The translations under genes and the position numbers were made by a program. DNA of 64,000 nt from Marilutibacter spongiae. Lineage in GTDB: Bacteria > Pseudomonadota > Gammaproteobacteria > Xanthomonadales > Xanthomonadaceae. How positions within the stretch are numbered: the first letter of the stretch is position 1; each line of letters starts with the position of its first letter. The stretch covers positions 62,001 to 126,000 of the forward strand of contig NZ_JACHTF010000010.1 of the NCBI RefSeq assembly GCF_014145325.1, given 5' to 3'. Under the pieces are notes generated by a model. It saw nothing but the letters and a program-made list of their open reading frames with translations, was not told the origin of the DNA and did no database searches. Of the stretch, positions 1 to 8,903 are shown piece after piece.

Positions 1-75
1 ACGCTCGATGCCCTGGCCGAGGCCGACACCGCGGCACGGCGACATGCCGCGGCCGCCCTGGCCCGTTTCGCATGA
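1..75 (+). CDS. dxr: C-terminal end of Dxr (partial, 5' end outside window)
   Basis: An open frame enters at base 1 and ends with TGA at 73-75, giving 24 Ala/Arg-rich residues. The tail alone is not diagnostic. The name rests on the neighbour: in Xanthomonadaceae and many other proteobacteria dxr (1-deoxy-D-xylulose 5-phosphate reductoisomerase, MEP isoprenoid pathway) lies directly upstream of rseP. About 100 bases separate this stop from the rseP start. They contain a TTAGACT element at 108-114 that could serve as a -10 box for rseP, without a convincing -35. Confidence 0.5.
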   Translation, partial: TLDALAEADTAARRHAAAALARFA

Positions 76-174
76 ACGTCCCATTCCGGACCCGACCGCG
101 ATCCCGGTTAGACTGGGACCACGCCACCCTCCTCCTGAGCACGCAGATGACGCCGCACGATACGGGTAGCCGCC

Positions 175-1536
175 ATGGGTGAGTTCATCGGCTCGATCTG
201 GTGGCTGATCGTCAGCCTCGGCGTGCTGGTCACGATCCATGAATACGGGCACTTCTGGGTCGCCCGGCGCTGCGGCGTGAAGGTGCTGCGCTTCTCGATC
301 GGCTTCGGCCGCCCGCTGTGGATGAAGCGGGGTCGCGACGGCACCGAGTACGCCATCGCCGCCCTGCCGCTGGGTGGCTACGTGAAGATGCTCGACGAAC
401 GCGAGGGCGAGGTCGCCGCCAACGAGGTGGGCCAGGCCTTCAATCGCAAGTCGGTCTGGAAGCGCATCGCGATCGTCGTCGCGGGACCCGTCGCCAATCT
501 CTTGCTGTGCGTGGCCCTGTTCTGGGGCATGTTCGTGATCGGGCGCCCGGACTTCGCGCCGGTGGTCGGCCAGGTCGAGCGCATCGCCCAGCAGGCCGGC
601 CTGCGCGAGGGCGACACCGTCCGCGCGGTGGGCGACCGGGCCACGCCGACCTGGAGCGAGGTGCAGATGGCCCTGCTGCCGGCGGCGCTCGACCGCGCCG
701 ACATCGACCTGCAGGTCGCCGGCACGGATGGCACGGACCGCATCGTGCGCCTGCCGCTGAGCCGCCTTCCGGAACACTTCGACGAGCGCAATGCCATTGG
801 CGTGATCGGCCTGGTGCCGCGCCATGCGCGGGTCCCCGCCATCGTGGGCCGGGTCGCGCCGGACACGGCGGCCTGGGGCGTGCTGGCCGAGGGCGACCGC
901 ATCACCGCGATCGACGGCGAACCGGTCCAGGACTGGCGCGACATCGGGCCGCTCGTGCAGGCCCTGGGCGCGCACGGCGGCCCGGCGATGATCGAGGTCG
1001 AGCGCGATGGCGAGCGCCTGGCCCTGGAGATCGAGCCCCGGCTGTCCCAGCTGGAGACGGGCGAGGCGTACTGGGCATTGGGCGTGCAGTCGACCGGCCG
1101 CAGCGACCCCCGACACGACGCGCTGCTGCGCTACGGGCCCTTGCAGGCCGTGCCGGCGGCGTTCGCCGAGGCCACGCACCAGGCCCGGGAACTGTTCGCG
1201 ATGATCGGCCGGGCCTTCACCGGACGGGTCTCGGTCGAGAACACCGTCGCCGGGCCGATCACCATCGCCCGCGCCACCAATGCCTTCGCCGGCCAGGGCC
1301 CGGCCTGGTACCTGTCGATCCTGGCCCTGCTGTCGCTCAGCCTGGGCATCCTGAACCTGCTGCCGATCCCGATCTTGGACGGCGGGCACCTGCTGTATTA
1401 CCTTATCGAGTTGGTCAAGGGCAGCCCGGTGAGCGAGCGCGTCATGGCCGCCGGGCAATACGTCGGCCTTGCATTGATTGCCGGGCTGATGGGCCTGGCG
1501 TTCTACAACGACATCGTGAACAACCTGGTGCGCTGA
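175..1536 (+). CDS. rseP: RseP, site-2 intramembrane zinc metalloprotease
   Basis: 453 residues, the usual length for RseP. It is an inner-membrane protease that cleaves the anti-sigma factor RseA after the first cut by DegS, releasing sigma-E under envelope stress, and also clears remnant signal peptides. The first membrane helix carries HEYGH (H22, E23, H26) and the third zinc ligand is the Asp of LDGGH at residue 402, the same numbering as in E. coli. Between them lie two PDZ-type domains (roughly residues 115-310), the second with an EGDRI motif. The ATG at 175 is the first start compatible with the short hydrophobic N-terminus. It is followed after about 70 bases by bamA, placing envelope stress control beside outer membrane assembly. 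Confidence 0.96.
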   Translation: MGEFIGSIWWLIVSLGVLVTIHEYGHFWVARRCGVKVLRFSIGFGRPLWMKRGRDGTEYAIAALPLGGYVKMLDEREGEVAANEVGQAFNRKSVWKRIAIVVAGPVANLLLCVALFWGMFVIGRPDFAPVVGQVERIAQQAGLREGDTVRAVGDRATPTWSEVQMALLPAALDRADIDLQVAGTDGTDRIVRLPLSRLPEHFDERNAIGVIGLVPRHARVPAIVGRVAPDTAAWGVLAEGDRITAIDGEPVQDWRDIGPLVQALGAHGGPAMIEVERDGERLALEIEPRLSQLETGEAYWALGVQSTGRSDPRHDALLRYGPLQAVPAAFAEATHQARELFAMIGRAFTGRVSVENTVAGPITIARATNAFAGQGPAWYLSILALLSLSLGILNLLPIPILDGGHLLYYLIELVKGSPVSERVMAAGQYVGLALIAGLMGLAFYNDIVNNLVR

Positions 1537-1605
1537 TGACGGCCACCGCCCTCGACCCCATGGCGCCCGCAATGCCGGGCGTGCAGTGAATCCCAACCGG
1601 ACGTG

Positions 1606-4158
1606 ATGATGACGCGAACACCCAATCGCCGCCTGCTTGCCCTTGCCCTGACCACTGCCCTGTATCCCGCCGTGGTGCTTCCCGCAATGGCGCAGGAGGC
1701 CGGGCAGGCCCTGCCCAGTCCGTTCTCGCCGGACTACGCCGCGCCCGAAGCGTCCCCCGCGCCCGCCCCGATGCCCGGCGCGAGCGCGTTCCGCGTCAGC
1801 GACATCCGCGTCGATGGCCTGCAGCGCATCGCCGCCGGCACGGTGTTCACCTACCTGCCCGTCGAGCGTGGCGACACCCTCGACCAGGCCAAGGCCGGCG
1901 AGGCGATCCGCGCGCTCTACAAGACCGGCTTCTTCGAGGACATCAGCCTCTCGCGCCAGGGCGACATCCTCGTGGTCACCGTCCGCGAACGCCCGGCGAT
2001 CAACAAGCTCGAGCTCAAGGGCAACAAGGACATCGAGACCGAGCAGCTGATGGCCGGCCTCAACGACATCGGCCTGTCGGAAGGCAACACCTTCGACCGC
2101 CTGGCGTTGGACCGCGTCACCCAGGAGCTGACCCGCCAGTACAACAACCGCGGCAAGTACAACGTCGAGATCACGCCTTCGGTCGCCACCCTCGACCGCA
2201 ACCGCGTCGACCTCACCATCGACATCAAGGAAGGCAAGGCGGCCAAGATCCGCCACGTCAACCTGATCGGCAACGACAGCTTCGAGCAGAAGGACATCCT
2301 GGAGTCGTGGGAATCGCGCGAGAGCAACTGGCTCAGCTGGTACCGCCGCGACGACCAGTACTCCCGAGAGAAGTTCTCCGGCGACCTGGAGAAGCTCAAC
2401 TCCTGGTACCTGGACCGCGGCTACGTCGACGTCAGCATCGACACCCCGCAGGTGGCGATCAGCGGCGACCGCCAGGACATGTTCATCACCGCCGGCATCA
2501 CCGAGGGCGAGAAGTACACGGTGTCCAGCGTCGAGGTCACCGGCGACACGATCCTGCCCAAGGAGCAGATCGAGCGGATGGTGCTGGTGCAGCCCGAGCA
2601 GACCTTCTCGCGGCGCCTGCTCGAGGTCAGCTCCGACTCGATCACCGCCACCCTGGGCAACGTCGGCTACGCCTTCGCCCAGGTCAACACCATCCCGGAC
2701 ATCAACCGCGAAGAAAAGACCGTCGGCATCAACCTCCAGGTCGTGCCCGGCCCGCGCGTGAACGTGCGCCACGTGGTCTTCAAGGGCAACACGCGGACCG
2801 GCGACGAGGTCCTGCGCCGCGAGATGCGCCAGTTCGAGGGCGCCTGGTATTCGCAGGCGGCGATCGACCGCTCCAAGATCCGCCTCCAGGGCCTGGGCTT
2901 CTTCGAGACCGTCGATGTCGAGACGCAGCCCGTGCCGGGCAGCGACGACCAGGTCGACGTGGTCTACAACCTCAAGGAAACCACCTCCGGCAGCTTCGTG
3001 TTCGGCCTGGGCTATTCGCAGCTCGGCGGACTGAGCGCGCAGGTGCAGCTGTCGCAGAACAACTTCCTGGGCACCGGCAACCGCATGACGGTGCAGGCGC
3101 AGCGAAGCGATTACTACAACCGCTACGACTTCTCCTACGTCAATCCGTACTTCACCGACAGCGGCGTCTCGCTGGGCTACAACCTGTGGTTCCGCGACTA
3201 CGATTACGGCGAGTACAACACCGCGCAGTACAACAGCGAGAACGGCGCCGCGCAGGCGGTCTTCGGTATCCCGATCACCGAGACCGGGTCGATCACCGGC
3301 CTGTTCGGCATCGACAAGAACACCATCACCGCGTTCCGCGGCCAGACCCCGGAATCGATCGTCGACTACATCGACGCGATCGGCCAGCGCACGTTCCACG
3401 CCTGGCGCGGCGAGATCGGCTGGGCCCGCAACACGCTCAACAACGCCCTCACCCCGACCCGCGGCACCACCCAGCGCCTGTGGCTGGAAGCGACCCTGCC
3501 GGGCTCGACGGTCGAGTACTTCAAGATCAACTACAACATCTCCAAGTACTGGCCGGTGTCGCGTTGGCTGGTGCTCAACACCCGCGCCGAGCTGGGCTAC
3601 GGCGACAGCTACCAGGATCCGGTGGTCCGCAACGTCTGCTACACCGCCGGTACCTACACCGACTCCAACGGCGACGGGATCATCGACACCTACGTCCCCG
3701 GCCCCGATCCGACCGAACCCTGCGAAACCAGCTCGCCGGACTTCGTCGAGACCCTGACGGCCGACGGCCTGCCGTTCTTCGAGAACTTCTACGCCGGTGG
3801 CGTGCGCTCGGTCCGCGGCTTCCGCGACAACACCCTGGGCCCGCGCGAGACGCCCTTCCCGGGCAGCTCCTACGACCAGCCGGTGGGTGGCTCGTTCAAG
3901 ACGGTGGGTTCGTTCGAGATGATCTTCCCGACGCTGTTCGACAGCCCGGGGGCTCGCGTGTCCTCGTTCGTCGACTTCGGCAACGTCTTCCGCGACGTGG
4001 ACGCCTTCGACGCCGGCGAACTGCGCGCGTCGGCGGGCATCGCGTTGCTCTGGCGTTCGCCGATGGGCCCGATCTCGATTAGCTACGCCTACCCCTTCAA
4101 GAAAGAAGACGACGACGAGATCGAGCGCCTGCAGTTCACCTTCGGCGGCGCGTTCTGA
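1606..4158 (+). CDS. bamA: BamA, outer membrane protein assembly factor (Omp85)
   Basis: About 850 residues, slightly longer than the usual 800-810. BamA is the essential outer-membrane core of the BAM complex that folds and inserts beta-barrel proteins. A signal peptide ends near residue 29 (AMA|Q). Five POTRA domains follow to about residue 450 and then a 16-strand barrel. The diagnostic loop-6 VRGF motif is at 736-739 and the protein ends in aromatic F, as expected for a barrel. Starts GTG 1603, ATG 1606 and ATG 1609 are all possible; ATG 1606 is chosen arbitrarily. Residues about 676-722 are an insertion just ahead of the LPFFENF strand, with Cys678 and Cys706 flanking an EF-hand-like DSNGDGIID loop (686-694); see findings. 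No skp follows; lpxD begins after 34 bases. Confidence 0.96.
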   Translation: MMTRTPNRRLLALALTTALYPAVVLPAMAQEAGQALPSPFSPDYAAPEASPAPAPMPGASAFRVSDIRVDGLQRIAAGTVFTYLPVERGDTLDQAKAGEAIRALYKTGFFEDISLSRQGDILVVTVRERPAINKLELKGNKDIETEQLMAGLNDIGLSEGNTFDRLALDRVTQELTRQYNNRGKYNVEITPSVATLDRNRVDLTIDIKEGKAAKIRHVNLIGNDSFEQKDILESWESRESNWLSWYRRDDQYSREKFSGDLEKLNSWYLDRGYVDVSIDTPQVAISGDRQDMFITAGITEGEKYTVSSVEVTGDTILPKEQIERMVLVQPEQTFSRRLLEVSSDSITATLGNVGYAFAQVNTIPDINREEKTVGINLQVVPGPRVNVRHVVFKGNTRTGDEVLRREMRQFEGAWYSQAAIDRSKIRLQGLGFFETVDVETQPVPGSDDQVDVVYNLKETTSGSFVFGLGYSQLGGLSAQVQLSQNNFLGTGNRMTVQAQRSDYYNRYDFSYVNPYFTDSGVSLGYNLWFRDYDYGEYNTAQYNSENGAAQAVFGIPITETGSITGLFGIDKNTITAFRGQTPESIVDYIDAIGQRTFHAWRGEIGWARNTLNNALTPTRGTTQRLWLEATLPGSTVEYFKINYNISKYWPVSRWLVLNTRAELGYGDSYQDPVVRNVCYTAGTYTDSNGDGIIDTYVPGPDPTEPCETSSPDFVETLTADGLPFFENFYAGGVRSVRGFRDNTLGPRETPFPGSSYDQPVGGSFKTVGSFEMIFPTLFDSPGARVSSFVDFGNVFRDVDAFDAGELRASAGIALLWRSPMGPISISYAYPFKKEDDDEIERLQFTFGGAF

Positions 4159-4192
4159 CGCCGTCCAACACGACACCGGAGCCTTGCCGGGC

Positions 4193-5206
4193 ATGAGTGC
4201 GACCTCGCATACGGCGAACGAGCTGGCCGAGCGCTTCGGGCTCCGGGTCCATGGACGTGCCGACGCCCGCATCGCGGGCGTCGGCACCCTTGCTTCGGCA
4301 GGCCCCGAGCAACTGGCCTTCCTCGCGAACCCCCGCTATCGCGGCCAGCTGGCCACCACCCGCGCCGGGCTGGTGGTCATGCGCGAGGCCGATGCCGAGG
4401 CCTTCGAGGGCGATGCACTGATCGCGCGCGACCCCTATTCCGCCTTCGCCCGCATCGCCGCCCTGTTCGCGCCGCGTCCGGATCGCCCCCCCGGCATCCA
4501 TCCTTCCGCGGCCATCGATCCCGGCGCGCGGGTGGCGCCCGACGCGCACGTCGGCGCCTTCGTCAGCATCGGCGCCGGCAGCCGGGTCGACGCCGGCGCC
4601 TCGATCGGGCCGGGCTGCGTGATCGGCGAGGACTGCGTGGTGGGCGCGGGCAGCGAGCTCGTCGCGCGCGTCACCCTGGTCACCCGCGTCCGCCTGGGCG
4701 AGCGCGTGCGCGTGCATCCCGGCGCGGTGCTCGGGGCCGATGGCTTCGGCCTGGCGATGGACGAGGGCCGTTGGCTCAACGTCCCGCAACTGGGCGGCGT
4801 GGTGGTCGGCGACGACTGCGAGATCGGCGCCAACACCTGCATCGACCGCGGGGCCATCGAGGACACCGTCCTGGGCGAGGACGTCCGCCTCGACAACCAG
4901 ATCCAGATCGGCCACAACGTGGTGGTCGGCGCCCATACGGCGATGGCCGGTTGCGTGGCCGTCGCCGGAAGCGCGCGTATCGGTCGCTACTGCCTGATCG
5001 GCGGCGGGGCCGGGATCGTGGGCCATATCGAGGTCTGCGACCGCGTCGTGGTGACCGCCATGAGCCTGGTCACCGCCTCGATACGCGAGCCGGGCGAGTA
5101 TTCATCCGGTACGCCATTGATGGACAATCGGAGCTGGCGCAAGAATGCCGCCCGCTTCAAGCAGCTCGATGCGCTCGCCCGTCGCGTGCCGCGCACGGAG
5201 TCCTGA
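4193..5206 (+). CDS. lpxD: LpxD, UDP-3-O-acyl-glucosamine N-acyltransferase
   Basis: 337 residues. LpxD adds the second 3-hydroxyacyl chain to UDP-3-O-acyl-glucosamine in lipid A synthesis, using acyl-ACP, in the cytosol. The N-terminal uridine-binding domain (about 1-100) is followed by a left-handed parallel beta-helix of hexapeptide repeats (about 105-290), with the conserved IGHNVVVG and AMAGC segments around the catalytic His. It ends in a short alpha-helical C-terminus with the typical [10 protein letters not shown] segment. The frame extends upstream to a TTG at 4184, but ATG 4193 gives the expected N-terminus. It sits 34 bases after bamA and is transcribed with fabZ, lpxA and lpxB. 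Confidence 0.95.
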   Translation: MSATSHTANELAERFGLRVHGRADARIAGVGTLASAGPEQLAFLANPRYRGQLATTRAGLVVMREADAEAFEGDALIARDPYSAFARIAALFAPRPDRPPGIHPSAAIDPGARVAPDAHVGAFVSIGAGSRVDAGASIGPGCVIGEDCVVGAGSELVARVTLVTRVRLGERVRVHPGAVLGADGFGLAMDEGRWLNVPQLGGVVVGDDCEIGANTCIDRGAIEDTVLGEDVRLDNQIQIGHNVVVGAHTAMAGCVAVAGSARIGRYCLIGGGAGIVGHIEVCDRVVVTAMSLVTASIREPGEYSSGTPLMDNRSWRKNAARFKQLDALARRVPRTES

Positions 5207-5272
5207 CGCACCCACCGGCATGCGCCGTCCCCCGGGACGCCATGGCGGGCCTTACCCAGCAAGGAAACATCG

Positions 5273-5728
5273 ATGAGTTCGACCGTACAACTGCCGATCG
5301 ACGTCACCGCCATCCAGGCGCTGATCCCGCACCGCTACCCCTTCCTGCTGGTAGACCGAGTAACGGAACTGGACCCGCACAAGCGCGTGCTCGCCTACAA
5401 GAACGTGACCATCAACGAGCACTTCTTCAACGGACATTTCCCCAACCACCCGGTCATGCCCGGCGTGCTGGTGATCGAGGCCCTGGCCCAGGCCGGCGGA
5501 CTTCTGACCCAGCTGTCCAACAACGGCAACACCGACGGCAAGCTGTTCTACCTGGTCAAGATCGACAACGCGAAGTTCTCGCGCATGGTCGTGCCGGGCG
5601 ACCGCCTGGAACTGGAAGTGACCCTCAAGCGGACCATCCGCAACATGGCCCTGTACTGCGGCGTGGCCCGGGTCGACGGCGAGCAGGCCGCCTGCGCCGA
5701 CATCCTCTGCGCCGAGGTCAAGTCCTGA
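5273..5728 (+). CDS. fabZ: FabZ, 3-hydroxyacyl-ACP dehydratase
   Basis: 151 residues, single hotdog fold. FabZ removes water from 3-hydroxyacyl-ACP in fatty acid elongation and competes with LpxA/LpxD for hydroxyacyl-ACP. The active-site segment [10 protein letters not shown] is present, with catalytic His55 and Glu69 (in VIEALAQ). A good Shine-Dalgarno (AAGGA, 5261-5265) fixes the ATG at 5273. The stop is separated from the lpxA ATG by only two bases, so the two are translationally close. The lpxD-fabZ-lpxA-lpxB order is the classic proteobacterial arrangement. Confidence 0.97.
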   Translation: MSSTVQLPIDVTAIQALIPHRYPFLLVDRVTELDPHKRVLAYKNVTINEHFFNGHFPNHPVMPGVLVIEALAQAGGLLTQLSNNGNTDGKLFYLVKIDNAKFSRMVVPGDRLELEVTLKRTIRNMALYCGVARVDGEQAACADILCAEVKS

Positions 5729-5730
5729 GC

Positions 5731-6513
5731 ATGGACGCCGCGATCCACCCCACCGCCGTCGTCGAGGCCGGGGCCCGCCTGGGCAAGGGCGTGCGGATCG
5801 GCGCGTTCTGCCATATCGGCGACGACGTGGTGGTGGGCGATGGCTGCGAGTTCGGCCCGCACTGCTCGGTCGCGGGCCCGACCACGATCGGCAACGACAA
5901 CCGTTTCATCGGCCATTGCGCGATCGGCGGCGAGCCGCAGGACAAGAAGTTCGCTGGCGAACGGGTCGAACTGGTCATCGGCGACCGCAACACCTTCCGC
6001 GAGTTCGTCACGGTCAATCGCGGTACCGGCACCGGGGGCGGCGTCACCCGGGTCGGCAACGACAACTGGTTGCTCGCCTACACCCACGTCGCCCACGACT
6101 GCACGGTCGGCGACCACTGCGTGTTCTCCAACAACGCTACCCTGGCCGGCCACGTCAGCGTCGGCGACCATGTCATCCTCAGCGGCTTCGCCGGCGTCCA
6201 CCAGTTCTGCCGGATCGGCGCCCACGCCTTCATCGGCATGGGCGCCTTCGTCAACGGCGACGTCCCCCCCTTCGTGATGGTCGCCCAGGACGGCTACGGC
6301 CGTCCCCGCGGCATCAACAGCGAGGGTCTGAAGCGACGCGGCTTCGACAGCGAACGCATCGGCGCGATCAAGCGCGCCTACCGTGCGCTGTATGTCGCCG
6401 GGGGCTCGCTGGAGGATGCGCGCGCGAAGCTGCTGGACATGGCCGGCGAGAGCGAGGACGTGCGCGCCCTGCTCGACTTCATCGACAGCGGCGAACGGCC
6501 GCTGCTGCGCTGA
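5731..6513 (+). CDS. lpxA: LpxA, UDP-N-acetylglucosamine acyltransferase
   Basis: 260 residues, normal for the family (262 in E. coli). LpxA transfers 3-hydroxyacyl from ACP to the 3-OH of UDP-GlcNAc, the first step of lipid A synthesis. The hexapeptide-repeat beta-helix occupies about residues 1-190, with the catalytic His at 122 in HVAHDC (E. coli His125 equivalent) and the GGEPQDKKF segment. A helical C-terminal domain follows. Starts at ATG 5731, two bases after the fabZ stop; lpxB begins about 90 bases downstream. Confidence 0.97.
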   Translation: MDAAIHPTAVVEAGARLGKGVRIGAFCHIGDDVVVGDGCEFGPHCSVAGPTTIGNDNRFIGHCAIGGEPQDKKFAGERVELVIGDRNTFREFVTVNRGTGTGGGVTRVGNDNWLLAYTHVAHDCTVGDHCVFSNNATLAGHVSVGDHVILSGFAGVHQFCRIGAHAFIGMGAFVNGDVPPFVMVAQDGYGRPRGINSEGLKRRGFDSERIGAIKRAYRALYVAGGSLEDARAKLLDMAGESEDVRALLDFIDSGERPLLR

Positions 6514-6602
6514 CGCCCCGCGTCCCTGCGACGCGGCCACCGCGCCTGCGCAGCGAAACGCGATCGGGCACACTGGCACCTCCCTCCGTTGACCAACCCG
6601 CC

Positions 6603-7808
6603 TTGAGCACACCGACTGGACAACCCGCCGAGCGCCCCCCGGTGCGCTTCGCCCTGGTGGCCGGCGAGGCCTCCGGCGACCTGCTTGGCGCCGGCCTGGT
6701 GGACGCCCTGCGAGAACGGTTCCCGGATGCCGAGTTCGCCGGCATCGGCGGGCCGCGGATGCGCGCGGCCGGCCTGGACGCGTGGCACGAGTCCGACGAA
6801 CTGGCCGTGATGGGCCTGGCCGAAGTGCTGCGCCACCTGCCGCGCCTGCTGGCATTGCGGCGGGCATTGCGCCGGCGCCTGCTGGATTGGCGCCCGGACG
6901 TGTACGTCGGCATCGACGCACCGGACTTCAACCTGCCCGTGGAGCGGTGGCTGAAGCAGCGACGCACCGGGGACGGCAAGCTGCGCACCGTCCACTACGT
7001 CAGCCCCTCGGTCTGGGCCTGGCGCGAGGGCCGGGCCGCCAGGATCGGGCGATCGGCCGACCGCGTCCTCTGCCTGTTCCCGATGGAGCCGCCGATCTAC
7101 GCGCGCCACGGCGTCGACGCGCGCTTCGTCGGCCACCCGCTCGCCGACGAAATGCCCCTGGAGCCCGACCGCGACGCCGCGCGCGCACGGCTTGGACTGG
7201 CAACGGAGCGTCCGGTGCTGGCCGTGCTGCCGGGTTCGCGCCTGGGCGAGATCGCCAGGCTGGGCCCGACTTTCATCGAAGCCGCGCGCCACGTCGCGCA
7301 GGCCGTCCCCGGGCTGCAGGTGCTGGTGCCGGCGGCGAACGCCGCCTGCCGCGCTGCGCTGGAACGCCTGCTCGCCGGCTTTCCGGCGGCGCGACTGATC
7401 GACGGCCAGGCGCGTCGGGCCATGATCGCCAGCGATGCGATCCTGCTGGCATCCGGGACTGCGACCCTCGAGGCGATGCTGGCCAAGCGACCGATGGTGG
7501 TGGCGTACAAGGTCGCGCCGCTGACCTACCGGATCGTGAAGGGCCTGGGCCTGCTCAAGGTCGACCATTACGCCCTGCCGAACGTTCTTGCAGGCGAAGC
7601 GGTCGTGCCGGAACTGATGCAGGACGACTGCACCGTGGAAGCGCTTTCTGCCGCGACCGTGCTCGCCCTGCGCGAGGGCACGGCGGACCCGTCCCTGCCG
7701 CGGCGCTTCCGCGCGATCCACGAGACCCTGCGCCGGGACGCCTCGCGCGAGGCCGCCGGCGCGATCGCCGAGCTGGTACGCGCCGCACCGGCCGGGGCGC
7801 GCCCATGA
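6603..7808 (+). CDS. lpxB: LpxB, lipid A disaccharide synthase
   Basis: About 401 residues, a GT19 glycosyltransferase that joins UDP-2,3-diacyl-glucosamine and lipid X into the tetra-acyl disaccharide of lipid A at the inner-membrane face. The N-terminal VAGEASGD motif and the central YVSPSVWAW and LPGSRLGEI motifs are diagnostic. No ATG lies near the expected N-terminus, so the start is either TTG 6603 or GTG 6642; TTG 6603 is preferred because it leaves a short leader before the first strand. The stop overlaps the rnhB start as ATGA (7805-7808), implying translational coupling. Confidence 0.94.
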   Translation: MSTPTGQPAERPPVRFALVAGEASGDLLGAGLVDALRERFPDAEFAGIGGPRMRAAGLDAWHESDELAVMGLAEVLRHLPRLLALRRALRRRLLDWRPDVYVGIDAPDFNLPVERWLKQRRTGDGKLRTVHYVSPSVWAWREGRAARIGRSADRVLCLFPMEPPIYARHGVDARFVGHPLADEMPLEPDRDAARARLGLATERPVLAVLPGSRLGEIARLGPTFIEAARHVAQAVPGLQVLVPAANAACRAALERLLAGFPAARLIDGQARRAMIASDAILLASGTATLEAMLAKRPMVVAYKVAPLTYRIVKGLGLLKVDHYALPNVLAGEAVVPELMQDDCTVEALSAATVLALREGTADPSLPRRFRAIHETLRRDASREAAGAIAELVRAAPAGARP

Positions 7809-8425
7809 CGCAGGGCGCCGACCTGTTCTCGCTGGCCACGGACGCGCGCCATGTCGCCGGCGTCGACGAGGCCGGCCGCGGTCCGCTCGCCGGTCCGGTC
7901 GCCGTCGCGGCGGTGATCCTCGACCCTGCCCGTCCCATCGAAGGTCTCGACGACTCCAAGAAGCTGAGCGGCAAGCGCAGGCTCGCCCTGTTCCCGCTCA
8001 TCCAGTCTCGCGCCCTGGCCTGGCACATCGAACTCGTGGACGCCGGCGAAATCGATCGCATCAACATCCTGCAGGCGACCCTGCAGGGCATGGCGCGCGC
8101 GGTCGCGGCCCTGCAGCCCCGGGCGAGCCTTGCCCGCATCGACGGCAACAAGGTGCCGACGGGGCTGCCGTGTCACGGCGAAGCCCTGGTCGGCGGCGAC
8201 GCCCTGGACCCGGCGATCATGGCCGCGTCCATCCTCGCCAAAGTGGCGCGCGATCGCTGGATGCTCGAGCTGCATGCGCGCTTCCCCGTGTACGGCTTCG
8301 ATGCCCACAAGGGCTATCCCACCCCGGAGCACCTGGCCGCGCTCGCCCTGCATGGTCCCTGCCCGGCGCACCGGCGCAGCTTCGCGCCGGTGCGCCGGGC
8401 ACTCCAGGCCGTGGTCCCGGCCTGA
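7805..8425 (+). CDS. rnhB: RNase HII
   Basis: 206 residues. RNase HII cleaves 5' of single ribonucleotides in DNA and RNA-DNA hybrids, starting ribonucleotide excision repair. The N-terminal [12 protein letters not shown] motif (D21, E22), the central RIDGNK motif (third Asp) and the [10 protein letters not shown] segment (fourth acidic residue) make up the catalytic set, with GYPT near the C-terminus. The start overlaps the lpxB stop. In related genomes dnaE follows immediately; here 4.4 kb of accessory genes intervene. Confidence 0.96.
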   Translation: MTQGADLFSLATDARHVAGVDEAGRGPLAGPVAVAAVILDPARPIEGLDDSKKLSGKRRLALFPLIQSRALAWHIELVDAGEIDRINILQATLQGMARAVAALQPRASLARIDGNKVPTGLPCHGEALVGGDALDPAIMAASILAKVARDRWMLELHARFPVYGFDAHKGYPTPEHLAALALHGPCPAHRRSFAPVRRALQAVVPA

Positions 8426-8428
8426 AGC

Positions 8429-8860
8429 TCAGCGGTCGATGATGATGACCGGATCCAGGGTCCGGCCGTTGGCGTGGATGTCGTACTTGTAGCTGCCGGG
8501 GGCGCCGTCGGCGAGCAGTTCGACGACCCGCTGGCTCCCGCGCGACACCGCCGGCAAGCGCCCGGACACGCGACTGCCCGGCGGCGGCCCGCTGAATTCG
8601 ATCGAGAAGGTCCGCGCCTCGCCGGGAGGCGTCCTGAACACGATCCGCGTGCCGCTCTCCACCTTGCAGGTATCCGGGCTCGCCGATGGCATGCCATCGG
8701 GCGCATAGGCGACTTCGACATGGACGACGCCGCCCTGGGCGGTCGTGGCCTGGCAGGCCGGTCCATCGGGATCGGTGCCGGTACCGCGGACGGTCGGTTG
8801 GCACGCGGCGAACGACAGCAGGACGGGCACGGCCAGCAACCCGGATGGCGAGATATGCAT
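8429..8860 (-). CDS. Small putative lipoprotein of unknown function
   Basis: 143 residues. A signal peptide with lipobox LSFAAC predicts lipidation at Cys20; there is no Asp at +2, so outer-membrane sorting is plausible. The rest looks all-beta, with a second Cys in the mature part (DTCKV) and a C-terminal YKYDIHANGR-DPVIIID segment that resembles the end of a cupredoxin or Ig-like sandwich. No copper-ligand set is evident, so no function is assigned. The stop lies 3 bases from the rnhB stop (convergent). The start is about 43 bases downstream of the regulator gene on the same strand, so the two may be co-transcribed. Confidence 0.7.
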   Translation of the reverse strand: MHISPSGLLAVPVLLSFAACQPTVRGTGTDPDGPACQATTAQGGVVHVEVAYAPDGMPSASPDTCKVESGTRIVFRTPPGEARTFSIEFSGPPPGSRVSGRLPAVSRGSQRVVELLADGAPGSYKYDIHANGRTLDPVIIIDR

Positions 8861-8903
8861 GGGACCTCCTCATCTGTGCCCACGACGGGGCGGGACGAAC
8901 GGC

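Noticed and set aside
4159-4192. A missing or hidden skp (ompH) between bamA and lpxD
   Set aside because: Only 34 bases separate the genes, so skp is not here. As far as I recall it is also not at this place in related Xanthomonadaceae, so it is not a local deletion.
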